Source: Bacteriovoracaceae bacterium (GTDB lineage Bacteria > Bdellovibrionota > Bacteriovoracia > Bacteriovoracales > Bacteriovoracaceae). From it: a DNA stretch of 46,753 nt. The notes below the pieces were generated by a model, which saw only the letters and a list, made by a program, of their open reading frames with translations, had not been told where the DNA came from and did no database searches. The translations under genes were made by a program, and so were the position numbers. Shown in pieces: positions 9,286-17,751 of the stretch. The first letter of the stretch is position 1. Each line of letters starts with the position of its first letter. The DNA lies in assembly GCA_016784965.1 (NCBI GenBank), contig JADHTQ010000037.1, forward strand, positions 1 through 46,753, read 5' to 3'.

Positions 9286-10296
9286 ATGAATGATAAACCT
9301 CAATATAGGAAAAAAGATTTTATTAGTGATCAGGAAGTAAGATGGTGCCCTGGATGTGGAGATTATGCCATTTTATCCGCAGTTCAAATGGCAATGGCCG
9401 AGATAGGCAAACCCCGTGACCAAATTGTATTTGTTTCGGGCATTGGTTGCTCTTCGAGATTTCCGTATTATATGAATACGTACGGTATGCATACTATACA
9501 CGGGCGTGCAATTCCAATTGCATCTGGAGTGAAGCTGCAAAATGAGGATCTGTCGGTTTGGATTGCAACAGGAGATGGTGACGCTCTGTCTATTGGTGGC
9601 AATCACTTTATCCATGCTCTTAGAAGAAACATGAATCTCAATATTATTCTTTTTAATAATGAGATATATGGTCTAACTAAAGGTCAGTATTCTCCATTAT
9701 CTAAAAAGGGATCTGTCACTAAGTCGACACCTTATGGATCACTGGACCGCCCATTTAACAGTGCTGCTCTACCACTTGGCTCAGGATCTACGTTTTTTGC
9801 AAGAACTATCGATACAGATCCTAAGCATTTAAAGGAGATGGTAATTGCAGCAGATGCTCATGAGGGAACTTCAATTATTGAAGTCTTTCAAAATTGTGTT
9901 ATTTACACGAACAAGCTTCATGATGCATATACCAATCGCTTAACTCGCGACGATAATACTCTGCGGTTGGAGCATGGCAAACCTATGATTTTTGGGAAGA
10001 ATAAGAATAAAGGACTAATTTGTTCTGCACTAACTCCTCAAGTTGTCACAATTGGAGAAAATGGCGTCACTGAAGCGGATCTACTTGTACATGATGTTAC
10101 TGCAAATAATAATGCTAGTATGCTTAGTTCTTTGAAGTTTCCAGAATTTCCAATTCCACTGGGCGTTTATAGACAAGTAGAAGAGCCCGTTTACGACGAT
10201 GACTTAGTTAGCCAAATCCAAGATGTTGTAAAGGAAAAAGGTCGAGGAGATATGCAGAAACTTCTCGATTCAGGAGATACTTGGGAAATCAAGTAA
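9286..10296 (+). CDS. korB: 2-oxoacid:ferredoxin oxidoreductase, beta subunit (TPP-binding)
   Basis: This is the catalytic thiamine-diphosphate subunit that pairs with KorA. Residues about 20-26 carry WCPGCGD, the start of the beta-subunit fold. FVSGIGCSSRFPYYMNTYGMHTIHGRA follows, and the TPP/Mg motif GDGDALSIGGNH lies near residue 96 with NNEIYGLTKGQYSP near 124. The 336-residue length is usual for KorB of the 2-oxoglutarate type. The CxxC and the extra downstream cysteine are typical ligands for a [4Fe-4S] cluster in this family; I infer the cluster rather than see all its ligands. The start ATG has GAGGATGAAAGAG just upstream. The next gene, a cytochrome, lies 45 bases downstream, and a promoter may sit in that gap. 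Confidence 0.93.
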   Translation: MNDKPQYRKKDFISDQEVRWCPGCGDYAILSAVQMAMAEIGKPRDQIVFVSGIGCSSRFPYYMNTYGMHTIHGRAIPIASGVKLQNEDLSVWIATGDGDALSIGGNHFIHALRRNMNLNIILFNNEIYGLTKGQYSPLSKKGSVTKSTPYGSLDRPFNSAALPLGSGSTFFARTIDTDPKHLKEMVIAADAHEGTSIIEVFQNCVIYTNKLHDAYTNRLTRDDNTLRLEHGKPMIFGKNKNKGLICSALTPQVVTIGENGVTEADLLVHDVTANNNASMLSSLKFPEFPIPLGVYRQVEEPVYDDDLVSQIQDVVKEKGRGDMQKLLDSGDTWEIK

Positions 10297-10305
10297 AAAA
10301 AAAGC

Positions 10306-10341
10306 TTGGCACCTCATTTCTTATAATTATACACTCTCACT
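10306..10341 (+). promoter_or_regulatory. Possible promoter immediately before the tetraheme cytochrome gene
   Basis: The korB-cytochrome gap holds TATAAT (10322-10327) and, alternatively, TTGGCA (10306-10311) with TATACA (10328-10333) at 16-base spacing. No Shine-Dalgarno is visible before the ATG at 10342. If the -10 is real, transcription would begin within about 10 bases of the start codon, giving a leaderless or nearly leaderless message. Readthrough from korAB is equally possible. Confidence 0.25.
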
Positions 10342-10875
10342 ATGAGTATTATCTTTAAAGAACGCTTGCTTCGAATAGTGGGCATGTTGGGTCTCGTTTT
10401 ATGTGGCTTACTGCTTGCCTATTTCATATCAATTACAGTTTCTAGTACTTCAGACTACAAGTTTTGTGGCAGATGTCATACTATGCAAGCTGTGGTGGAT
10501 TCGTACCGCCAAGATGTTCATGGTGGTAATAATAAAATGGGATTTATGGCCAAATGTACATCCTGCCATCTACCTCACACCGGTACTATTAGATATCTTT
10601 TTGTGAAGGCCCGCATATCGGCCCATGATGTAATGGCCGAGATTTTTTATGATAAGTCTAAAATTGACTGGCATAAAAAGAGATCCCACAGAGAAAGCTT
10701 TACCTATGACTCTGGTTGCATGAAATGTCATAGTAACTTACAAGCAGCTACTATGAAAAATCGCAAGGCCTTTGTTGCTCATCGGCCTATATTTGATAAA
10801 ACTGAAAAAACGGCATGTGTAACATGCCATGAAAGAGTGGGGCATCACAATATTGAGGAATTTTTAAATAATTAA
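10342..10875 (+). CDS. NapC/NirT (NrfH/CycX-like) tetraheme cytochrome c, membrane anchor
   Basis: This is a membrane-anchored cytochrome c expected to take electrons from the quinol pool and hand them to a periplasmic partner, here the octaheme protein encoded 15 bases downstream. An N-terminal transmembrane anchor covers residues 11-32. Four CXXCH motifs follow: CGRCH 42-46, CTSCH 72-76, CMKCH 126-130 and CVTCH 159-163. The 177-residue length and four hemes match the small NapC/NrfH/CycX group rather than long multiheme forms. The first heme motif sits right after the membrane segment, followed by TMQAVVDSYRQDVHG, as in NrfH-type quinol dehydrogenases. No ribosome-binding site is visible at the ATG; an internal ATG at 10384 would delete part of the anchor and is less likely. 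Confidence 0.9.
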   Translation: MSIIFKERLLRIVGMLGLVLCGLLLAYFISITVSSTSDYKFCGRCHTMQAVVDSYRQDVHGGNNKMGFMAKCTSCHLPHTGTIRYLFVKARISAHDVMAEIFYDKSKIDWHKKRSHRESFTYDSGCMKCHSNLQAATMKNRKAFVAHRPIFDKTEKTACVTCHERVGHHNIEEFLNN

Positions 10876-10890
10876 CTGGAGATAGTTATT

Positions 10891-12183
10891 ATGAAGAGAA
10901 TGAAGCTTGGTTTTATACTTGTAACGCTTTTTATTATCGATGTGGCCCTTGCCCATGGCCAAATAAAACACCTGAAAATGGATAATGAGATGATTAAAAA
11001 GGGTAAAAAGTGTATTGAGTGCCATGCAACCAAACACCCAGGAATTGTGAGTGACTGGAAAAATAGTCGTCATGCCCACGCAGGTGTTACTTGCTTGGAT
11101 TGTCACAAGCAACCCAAAAATTCAAAGATGGGTAAAAAACACCCAGATGTTGATGTTACGGTAGAGGAATATATCTCGGTGATGGTAACACCCAAAACTT
11201 GTGAAAAATGTCATCCCCAAAAAGTAAAAGAATTCAATGCCAGTGGACACTTTAGAGGTAGAAAACAATATATTAAAAAAGATGGACTCAATAAATTAAT
11301 TACTTATCACGAAGGGCAAAACCACCCCAAGTTTAGCAAGTCACCGGGAGTTACAGGCTGTATTCAATGTCATGGCTCCATTATAAAAATGGATGAGAAC
11401 AAAAACCCGACTGCAGATACTTGGCCAAACTCAGGAATAGCTTCAATTTGGCCCGATGGTTCCATTGGAAACTGTAGGGCCTGTCATACCAGGCACAAAT
11501 TTGATATCGCTGAGGCAAGGAAGCCTGTGGCCTGTGCTCACTGCCATATTGGCCCTGATCACCCAGATATTGAAATTTTTAACAACAGCAAACACGGCCA
11601 GCTCTTTAATGCAGAAGGTTCCAAGTGGAAATTTGATGATCCTGCTGGTGCTTGGGAGCCAGGCTCTTACCGGGGTCCAGTGTGTGCAACTTGCCATATG
11701 AGTGGTATTGGAGACTTGACTCCAACCCATAATGTATCCAAGAGACTCAAGTGGAATCTATGGGGCAAGTCTTCCAAGCTTAGAAACTCCTCTGATCCCA
11801 TGAGTCCTCTCACCGGTAATGCCAAAAAAGGTCGCGCTGAGATGGAAAAGGTTTGTTTTAACTGTCATTCAACGGGCCACACAAAAAAATTCTTCACACA
11901 AGCCGATAATGCTATCATGCTTTATAATGAGGCATACTATGCACCCGCTGAAAAGATGAGAAAAGAGCTAGCTGCTAAAAACTTACTAAAGAAAAATCCA
12001 TGGGAAGATAAATTTTTAAAAATTTATTATCATCTGTGGCATCATGAGGGCAGAAGAGCAAGACAGGCAGCTGCTATGGGGTCTCCAGACTATGCACATT
12101 GGCACGGTTTCTTTGAGTTGATGCAAGATCTGTATCAGCTAAAACAAATCTATGCTAAGAGGTTAAAAACAGGTAAGATCTAG
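10891..12183 (+). CDS. Octaheme cytochrome c, hydroxylamine oxidoreductase (HAO) family
   Basis: This periplasmic protein has eight CXXCH motifs at residues 41-45, 68-72, 104-108, 157-161, 195-199, 215-219, 265-269 and 322-326. The signal peptide covers about residues 1-22. Family-specific patches are clear: HPGIVSDWKNSRHA, WPNSGIASIWPDGS, CHIGPDHPDIEIFNNSKHG, YRGPVCATCHMSG, and near the end HHEGRRARQAAAMGSPDY then HWHGFFEL. At 430 residues it is shorter than classical ammonia-oxidiser HAO and lacks a C-terminal membrane segment. Relatives paired with a NapC-type gene (Campylobacterota Hao/CycX) are thought to work reductively on nitrite or hydroxylamine. Tyr401 in SPDYAHWHG lies where a heme-crosslinking tyrosine could sit, which would favour oxidation; I cannot decide from sequence. 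The RBS is CTGGAG before the ATG. Confidence 0.88.
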   Translation: MKRMKLGFILVTLFIIDVALAHGQIKHLKMDNEMIKKGKKCIECHATKHPGIVSDWKNSRHAHAGVTCLDCHKQPKNSKMGKKHPDVDVTVEEYISVMVTPKTCEKCHPQKVKEFNASGHFRGRKQYIKKDGLNKLITYHEGQNHPKFSKSPGVTGCIQCHGSIIKMDENKNPTADTWPNSGIASIWPDGSIGNCRACHTRHKFDIAEARKPVACAHCHIGPDHPDIEIFNNSKHGQLFNAEGSKWKFDDPAGAWEPGSYRGPVCATCHMSGIGDLTPTHNVSKRLKWNLWGKSSKLRNSSDPMSPLTGNAKKGRAEMEKVCFNCHSTGHTKKFFTQADNAIMLYNEAYYAPAEKMRKELAAKNLLKKNPWEDKFLKIYYHLWHHEGRRARQAAAMGSPDYAHWHGFFELMQDLYQLKQIYAKRLKTGKI

Positions 12184-12210
12184 TCGATGTTGATGTTAGT
12201 GTGAGGTAAT

Positions 12211-12666
12211 GTGGATAAAAACAAAATTGGTGACAAAATTGATGATGAGCAGAGGCCTGTATTTACAATAAGTATAGCTGCAAAGATGATTAATGTTTCA
12301 GTTCATACTCTAAGACTATATGAGTCATCTGGACTCATTATCCCCCAAAGAACTGAGTCCAAAAGAAGGCTCTACTCCAGAAACGATATAAAGCGTCTAG
12401 GGCTAATACGCTATTTAATCGAGGAGAAGGGCCTAAACCTTGCCGGAATTAAGCTGCTTCTATCCCTAATCCCCTGTTGGAAAATAAGAAAATGCAGTAG
12501 CAAAGATCAAAAAAAATGTGATGCTTTTAAAACAATGAAAGAGCCTTGCTGGATTGTAAAAAACAAATGCGATCTATGTGCAGCGGATGATTGTCGCGAA
12601 TGTCCAGTTTACAAAAAGTCTGCATCACTGGATGAAGTAAAAAAACTAATTTGGTGCGAGAAGTAG
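12211..12666 (+). CDS. MerR family regulator with cysteine-rich C-terminus
   Basis: This DNA-binding regulator has a MerR/HspR-like winged helix at residues 17-85 (ISIAAKMINVSVHTLRLYESSG, then RRLYSRNDIKRLGLIRYLIEEKG). The effector half holds nine cysteines in the last 63 residues: C89, 95, 103, 113, 120, 123, 128, 131 and 149, including CDLCAADDCRECP. That suggests a metal, an Fe-S cluster or redox sensing, which is an inference. The start is GTG with GAGGT just upstream. It lies 27 bases after the octaheme gene, so it is probably co-transcribed and may control the cytochrome pair in response to redox or nitrogen oxides. The shared promoter region has not been proven to carry its operator. 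Confidence 0.85.
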   Translation: MDKNKIGDKIDDEQRPVFTISIAAKMINVSVHTLRLYESSGLIIPQRTESKRRLYSRNDIKRLGLIRYLIEEKGLNLAGIKLLLSLIPCWKIRKCSSKDQKKCDAFKTMKEPCWIVKNKCDLCAADDCRECPVYKKSASLDEVKKLIWCEK

Positions 12667-12690
12667 TAATTCCCAAATACCTTATTTTAG

Positions 12691-12754
12691 TGTCAACAAT
12701 ATTCTAACATTGAGAAAACTTGACATTTCTATTATAAATAATACACATTGTCAA
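12691..12754 (+). promoter_or_regulatory. Three evenly spaced TGTCAA/TTGACA hexamers, possible operator or promoter
   Basis: TGTCAA (12691-12696), its reverse complement TTGACA (12720-12725) and TGTCAA again (12749-12754) are each separated by exactly 23 bases, with alternating orientation. The middle copy could also simply be a -35 box for the lytic transglycosylase gene, though no good -10 lies at the right distance. A regulator site, perhaps for the adjacent MerR protein, is a guess. Confidence 0.25.
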
Positions 12755-12820
12755 TGCACTGTGGCATGCAGGTGTTTAATCACTTTACTTCTGTGCAAAA
12801 AGGGAGTATAGCGTGTCGTC

Positions 12821-13711
12821 ATGAAAGGAAATAATTTATTACTACATTCATTTAGTGAAAGTAGGACAGGGGTATTTGGTGGTAAACTTGACTCGTCACT
12901 GCTCCTTTTACTGTCACTCATAATGCTTCTTGTCTGCATACAGCATTTTGTACTAGATTTTTCTATTAATATTGCCTCTACAATTCATAAAAATCAGATT
13001 GTTGCTGGCAAAGTTCAAAAGAAGGAAACAAAAAAGAAGGTCGTTAAGAAGGTAATTAAGAAGAAGTTAATTAAAAAGCAAGTCGCTATATCTAGAACGT
13101 ACCAATTTGCAGGTGTTGGTCAGTCTTTTGGAGCAATTAATCTAAAGAAATTTGAAGGAATATCCAAAGAAGCGCTACACCTTGCTATTTTGAAAGTAAT
13201 TCCATCTTCCATCAGAAAAAAGGCCAAAAAATTTATCCCTATTGCTCTAGAGTACTCACAGCAGTATCAGGTTGACCCATTTTGGATACTATCTGTTATG
13301 TGGACAGAAAGCCACTTTAACCATAGAGCGCGAAGTTATGCTAGGGCCCAAGGTTTGATGCAAATTATGCCACGAACGGGTCGTTTTTTGGCCAGATTGA
13401 TGAAAAAGGGCAGGACCTTCAAGCAAGCTAGAGCACTAATAAGGGACCCTGAAAAAAATGTCGAGATGGGGGTGTATTACTTAAAAAGGCTGCTCAAGCA
13501 GTTTAAGTACAATTACCGTTATGCAACAGTTGCTTACAATATGGGTCCAGGCTGGGTAAGTAAACGCTTAAGAAGAGGGCGAGGGGTAGGAGTTAGAAAC
13601 CAGTATCTCAATAAAGTAATCAGAGTATATCGGTATTTCAAAAAGACCAATGTGCCAGAAATTCTTCCTAAGCTTCGCTCTGATAAATTGAAGTATGTGG
13701 CAAAAATTTAA
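12821..13711 (+). CDS. Membrane-anchored lytic transglycosylase (SLT domain)
   Basis: This protein is predicted to cleave glycan strands of peptidoglycan in the periplasm. One transmembrane segment lies at residues 26-46 (SSLLLLLSLIMLLVCIQHFV). A very basic stretch, residues 67-87, is built of K/V repeats. The soluble lytic transglycosylase domain covers about residues 135-270. The catalytic Glu is E163 in WTESHF, followed by AQGLMQIMP (176-184), then VAYNMGPGWVSKRL. The order and spacing are those of family 1 Slt/MltC-like enzymes. Its basic juxtamembrane region may contact DNA, acidic lipid or wall polymers. It stands alone, with a 154-base leader region upstream and 123 bases before cmk. 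Confidence 0.88.
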   Translation: MKGNNLLLHSFSESRTGVFGGKLDSSLLLLLSLIMLLVCIQHFVLDFSINIASTIHKNQIVAGKVQKKETKKKVVKKVIKKKLIKKQVAISRTYQFAGVGQSFGAINLKKFEGISKEALHLAILKVIPSSIRKKAKKFIPIALEYSQQYQVDPFWILSVMWTESHFNHRARSYARAQGLMQIMPRTGRFLARLMKKGRTFKQARALIRDPEKNVEMGVYYLKRLLKQFKYNYRYATVAYNMGPGWVSKRLRRGRGVGVRNQYLNKVIRVYRYFKKTNVPEILPKLRSDKLKYVAKI

Positions 13712-13834
13712 AAAATTATAATCTGATCAATTATGGGCCTTTGAGAGTAGTATTTCAAATTTTATAGGTTTTCACTTTATTACGTTAACTGTAGACTACT
13801 TTAAGAAAATTGTAGTTAGCAGGAGTAGCGGGTA

Positions 13835-14527
13835 ATGGATCATGTAAAAGTGGTGGCCATAGATGGGCCTAGTGGAAGTGGTAAGTCCTCGATTGCTCAG
13901 GATGTAGGTAAGTTAATTGGAGCAACTTATATTGATACTGGAGCAATGTTTCGGGCCATCGGATTAGTCAGTGATAGGCTGGGGATTAGGTCTGATCAGC
14001 TTGAGAAATTTGAAAGTTTTTTGGCAACAGTTAAATTGGAGTATGGGGTCAGCCCCGATTGTTTAATACGGGTGGATGGTGAAGACCTGAGTGATGCCAT
14101 TAGGGAGCATGGTGTTTCTAAACTGGCATCTAGTGTTTCTAAGTTGCCAGTAGTTAGAAATTACCTTCTTCAATTTCAACGGGAGTTGGCCAAAAAAGAG
14201 CTTTGCATCATGGAGGGGCGCGATATTGGGACAGTTGTATTTCCCAATGCGTTTTGTAAGGTTTTTATGACAGCTAAAGAAGAGGTAAGGGCCGCTCGTA
14301 GGTATAATCAGTTGAAGGAGCTGGGCAATGATGATATTGATTTGGAGCAGGTGCTTGAAGATATTAAAATTAGAGATGCAAATGATAGGGCCCGTGATCA
14401 TGCACCCTTAAAGCAGGCATTTGATGCAGTTTTAGTCGATACTAGTGAGCTATCCTATAATGAGGTCTTGCAAAAAATACAAGAAATTGTAAATCTTAAG
14501 GCCAAAGAGGTAAATATAAAGCTATGA
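13835..14527 (+). CDS. cmk: Cytidylate kinase
   Basis: This cytoplasmic enzyme phosphorylates CMP and dCMP for nucleotide synthesis. The P-loop GPSGSGKSS lies at residues 11-19, followed by YIDTGAMFRAIGL (the substrate-binding YxDTGAMYRA motif), then MEGRDIGTVVFP and the lid region IKIRDANDRARDHAPLKQA. The 230-residue length is standard. AGGAG at 13821-13825 lies 9 bases before the ATG. Its stop overlaps the next start (ATGA at 14524), so cmk leads a run with a heptosyltransferase-like gene, hldA and pheST. Confidence 0.95.
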   Translation: MDHVKVVAIDGPSGSGKSSIAQDVGKLIGATYIDTGAMFRAIGLVSDRLGIRSDQLEKFESFLATVKLEYGVSPDCLIRVDGEDLSDAIREHGVSKLASSVSKLPVVRNYLLQFQRELAKKELCIMEGRDIGTVVFPNAFCKVFMTAKEEVRAARRYNQLKELGNDDIDLEQVLEDIKIRDANDRARDHAPLKQAFDAVLVDTSELSYNEVLQKIQEIVNLKAKEVNIKL

Positions 14528-15627
14528 AAATTGTGATAAATCGAAGTGATGCAATTGGTGATACCATTTTAACAATGCCGATGGCACAAATGATTAAACA
14601 GCAATATCCAGATGCTCAAATTGTCTTTATCATATCAAAAAAATCTCAAGACCTATTTATTGACCACCCTTTTGTGGATGATGTGTGGGTGTTGGACCAC
14701 ACCAAATCCATTATTTCTAAATTTATATATTTAAAAGAAAAATTTCAGTCGTTTGCACCGGAGTATTATTTTTTTGTAGGCGGGACTCAGCTGCCCTCAA
14801 TTATTGCCAAGATGTTGAAAGTTAAATTCAGGGGGGGGTTAAAATCAAAACTATCGACATTTATGACATTGAATGAGGGGGTTCGGCAAAAGAGATCCAT
14901 GGTAGAGATGCACGATAGTGAATATAATATGAACCTGTTGGCACCTCTTGGTATTCATTACTTAGCACAAAATCGCTCCCAATATGCACCTGTCATTAAA
15001 CTGCATGAAGATGAGATCCATCAGCACTACCAATCCTTTTTGAGCGAATTAAAAAAAGAGGGCCTTGATACAAGCCGTGAACTTCTCTTTGTTCATCCCG
15101 GTATGACCGGGCATACACTCAACTGGCCATCTAGAAAGTATGCTAAGTTAATTGCCAGGCTGGATAAGTTATGCAAAGGCCGCTTTATATATATTATCTC
15201 TTATACACCCAGTGATAAAATTTATATCGAGGGAGTTAAAAGTGAGTTAGCAAAGGATGAGTATTTCGATTTTAAAGATAAATATTACTTCTTTAATGGA
15301 GCATTAAAAGGTTTGCGCAACTATATGTGTGTGTTAAAAAAGGCAACTTTGTTTGTGGGACCAAGTACCGGCAATACACATATGGCCAGTACTTTAGGGG
15401 TTGATGTCGTCGGCATTTACTCTCCCATTAAGGTCCAATCAGCTTTGCGTTGGGGACCTTATAATCCCAATGCCAAAAAGGTAAAGGTTGTAGTACCTGA
15501 TGTGGTATGTGGAGAGAGCTTCTATTGTGCAGGAGAGAGTTGTCCATACTATGAATGTATGCCTAAAATTGAAGTAGAAGATGTAATACTGCAAATTCAG
15601 CAATTATTTGCAAAGGATATAAACTAA
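14524..15627 (+). CDS. Glycosyltransferase family 9 (LPS heptosyltransferase-like)
   Basis: This GT-B enzyme probably transfers heptose from ADP-heptose to the LPS inner core on the cytoplasmic face of the membrane. The N-terminal motif INRSDAIGDTILTMPMAQMI is the classic GT9 opening. HPGMTGHTLNWPSRKYAKLI lies near residue 190, and the nucleotide-binding region GPSTGNTHMASTLGVDVVGIYSP near 278. A C-terminal cysteine cluster (VVCGESFYCAGESCPYYECM) is common in this family. The 367-residue length fits. It overlaps cmk by 4 bases and is followed after 3 bases by the heptose kinase gene hldA, which supports a role in heptose addition. The exact acceptor (WaaC, WaaF or another) cannot be told. Confidence 0.9.
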   Translation: MKIVINRSDAIGDTILTMPMAQMIKQQYPDAQIVFIISKKSQDLFIDHPFVDDVWVLDHTKSIISKFIYLKEKFQSFAPEYYFFVGGTQLPSIIAKMLKVKFRGGLKSKLSTFMTLNEGVRQKRSMVEMHDSEYNMNLLAPLGIHYLAQNRSQYAPVIKLHEDEIHQHYQSFLSELKKEGLDTSRELLFVHPGMTGHTLNWPSRKYAKLIARLDKLCKGRFIYIISYTPSDKIYIEGVKSELAKDEYFDFKDKYYFFNGALKGLRNYMCVLKKATLFVGPSTGNTHMASTLGVDVVGIYSPIKVQSALRWGPYNPNAKKVKVVVPDVVCGESFYCAGESCPYYECMPKIEVEDVILQIQQLFAKDIN

Positions 15628-15630
15628 GTT

Positions 15631-16650
15631 ATGAATATTATTTCTCAAGTTAGGTTATCAGAAATTATTGGCGGCTTTGGCCAGATCTTGCCAATTATGG
15701 TGGTTGGAGACTTAGGGGTAGATAAGTATACCTACGGAACAGTTAATCGCATTTCGCCAGAAGCCCCAGTCCCGGTCTTAGAAGTAAAAGAGCAGTGGCA
15801 TCAGTTGGGACTTGCTGCCAATGTTACCAACAACCTGAAAGCGATAGGGGTGCAGTCTACACTATGTGGAGTAATAGGTGAGGATTATAACGCCAATATC
15901 TTTAACGATCTAATGTTAGAAAATGACTTAGATATTCAAGGGGTGCTACAAGTTTCAGGTAGATCTACCATCTTTAAAGAGCGGGTCACAACCAAAACCC
16001 AACAAATTTGTAGGGTCGACTATGAGATGACAAGTGTTGTGGATAGTGAGTGTCAACAGAGGATGCTAAAGCATATTGGGCAATTTGTAGACCAGCATAG
16101 TGCACTTATTATTGAGGATTATGGAAAAGGCTTAATCACCAAAGAGCTTGCTGGTGCCCTGGCCCAGAAGGTACATGAGAGTGAAAAAATTATTGCAGTT
16201 GATCCCAGTAGGACCACCCATCCGATGTGTTATCAGGGAGTCGACTTATTAAAGCCAAATTGGGTTGAGGCCCAGATCATGGCCAACAAACTGGGGTATC
16301 ATGAAACTAATTTGGAAACAATTGCCCAAATCTTAATAGAAAAGCTAAAGCTAAAAATGTTGACCATTACTTTAGGTGGAGAGGGGATGGCCCTTGTAGA
16401 CACCAGGATATCTAGTAAGTTGACAATAATTCCAACAGTGGCAACAGAAGTGTTTGATGTATCAGGAGCAGGGGATACGACGATTAGCTTGATTGTTGCA
16501 TCTTTAGTCGCTGGTGCTACCTTAGAAGAAGCAGTATGGATTGGCAATTGTGGCGCTGGTGTTGTTGTCGGTAAAAAAGGTACGGCAACTGTTACAACAC
16601 AAGAGCTACATCAATATCACAAGCAAATTGCAGGCAAACTAAATTGTTAG
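15631..16650 (+). CDS. hldA: D-glycero-beta-D-manno-heptose-7-phosphate kinase (HldA / RfaE domain I)
   Basis: This PfkB/ribokinase-fold kinase makes heptose 1,7-bisphosphate on the way to ADP-heptose for LPS core. The start of the fold, MVVGDLGVDKYTYGTVNRISPEAPVPVLEV, is diagnostic of RfaE domain I. LGLAANVTNNLKAIG replaces the usual GGAANVAxN loop. DPSRTTHP, LKPNWVEA and the catalytic VSGAGDTTISLIVASL (near residue 279) follow. At 339 residues it carries only the kinase domain; the adenylyltransferase domain of bifunctional HldE is absent, so HldC must be elsewhere. Its position behind the GT9 gene agrees with this role. Confidence 0.93.
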   Translation: MNIISQVRLSEIIGGFGQILPIMVVGDLGVDKYTYGTVNRISPEAPVPVLEVKEQWHQLGLAANVTNNLKAIGVQSTLCGVIGEDYNANIFNDLMLENDLDIQGVLQVSGRSTIFKERVTTKTQQICRVDYEMTSVVDSECQQRMLKHIGQFVDQHSALIIEDYGKGLITKELAGALAQKVHESEKIIAVDPSRTTHPMCYQGVDLLKPNWVEAQIMANKLGYHETNLETIAQILIEKLKLKMLTITLGGEGMALVDTRISSKLTIIPTVATEVFDVSGAGDTTISLIVASLVAGATLEEAVWIGNCGAGVVVGKKGTATVTTQELHQYHKQIAGKLNC

Positions 16651-16662
16651 AGGAAAAAGCAA

Positions 16663-17727
16663 ATGATTGAAAAATTAGATGAACTATTTAAAAAATTTAA
16701 AAAAGAGCTTGATACAGTTGCAAGCAATGCCGATGCACTAAATTTGAAAGCTCAGTATCTGGGCAAGAAAGGTCCGATTTCAAATATTCTACGCTCACTA
16801 AAAGATGCTACTGCCTCAGAGAGAAAAGTTGTAGGTGCTTCTGCCAATGAGCTTAAAGTCTCAATACAAGATTTAATCAATGATAAAATTAATTCAATTG
16901 AGATGGATCTCATGAATAAAAAGTTGGAAAGTCAACGAATTGATATTTCTGACAGGCAATCAATCAGAGCAAATAGTATGCTTTATAGTGGGGGATTTCA
17001 CCCCATTAACTTGGTACAAAATGAAATTGAAGATATCTTTTTATCCATGGGATTTGAGGTTTTAGATGGACCTCATATTGAAGACGAGTATCATAATTTT
17101 GAGGCCTTAAATATTCCAGCAGATCATCCTGCAAGAGATATGCAAGATACTTTTTGGTTTGAGCCACCAGACCCCGAAGCATCTAATAGGCATCTGCTGC
17201 GCTGTCATACTAGTACAATTCAAGTCAGAGGGATGAAAGATAGAAAACCTCCATTTAGATTTATTGCTCCAGGAAAAGTGTTTCGCTGTGAAAGAACAGA
17301 TGCTTCTCATGAGTCGGCATTTCATCAATTAGAAGGGATGTTAGTGGGAGAGAATATCTCTGTGGCAAATTTAATCTATTTTATGAAGACACTACTTTCT
17401 GAGATTTTCAAAAAGGAAGTGCAAGTAAGGCTTCGGCCAGGCTTTTTTCCTTTTGTAGAACCTGGATTTGAGTTAGATATTCAATGCTTGATTTGTAAGG
17501 GTAAGGGATGCTCTGTATGTAAAAAAGTTGGTTGGGTAGAGCTATTGCCATGTGGAATGGTTCACCCCAATGTTTTAAAAGCTGGGGGGATAGACACCTC
17601 CAAATACAATGGTTTTGCATTTGGATTGGGGCTTGATCGCTTGGTGATGATGAGGTACGGGATAGATGACATTCGTTTAATCCACAGTGGTGATTTGCGT
17701 TTTATTTCGCAATTTAAAAGTTACTAA
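16663..17727 (+). CDS. pheS: Phenylalanine--tRNA ligase alpha subunit
   Basis: This is the catalytic subunit of the (alpha-beta)2 class II synthetase that charges tRNA-Phe. An N-terminal coiled coil covers residues 1-90. The aminoacylation core begins at GGFHPINLVQNEIEDIF, with motif 2 FRCERTDASHESAFHQLEG near residue 205 and motif 3 GFAFGLGLDRLVMMRYG near 318. The CLICKGKGCSVCKKVGW insert before LPCGMVHPNVL is the usual cysteine-rich variant. The 354-residue length is standard. AGAGGAAAAAGC lies upstream of the ATG. pheT follows 24 bases later. Confidence 0.97.
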   Translation: MIEKLDELFKKFKKELDTVASNADALNLKAQYLGKKGPISNILRSLKDATASERKVVGASANELKVSIQDLINDKINSIEMDLMNKKLESQRIDISDRQSIRANSMLYSGGFHPINLVQNEIEDIFLSMGFEVLDGPHIEDEYHNFEALNIPADHPARDMQDTFWFEPPDPEASNRHLLRCHTSTIQVRGMKDRKPPFRFIAPGKVFRCERTDASHESAFHQLEGMLVGENISVANLIYFMKTLLSEIFKKEVQVRLRPGFFPFVEPGFELDIQCLICKGKGCSVCKKVGWVELLPCGMVHPNVLKAGGIDTSKYNGFAFGLGLDRLVMMRYGIDDIRLIHSGDLRFISQFKSY

Positions 17728-17751
17728 TAAATAAATTTTAAGGGACCTGTT

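Noticed and set aside
11443-11730. Two overlapping frames on both strands inside the octaheme gene
   Set aside because: They cross four CXXCH motifs of the real gene and show no own features.
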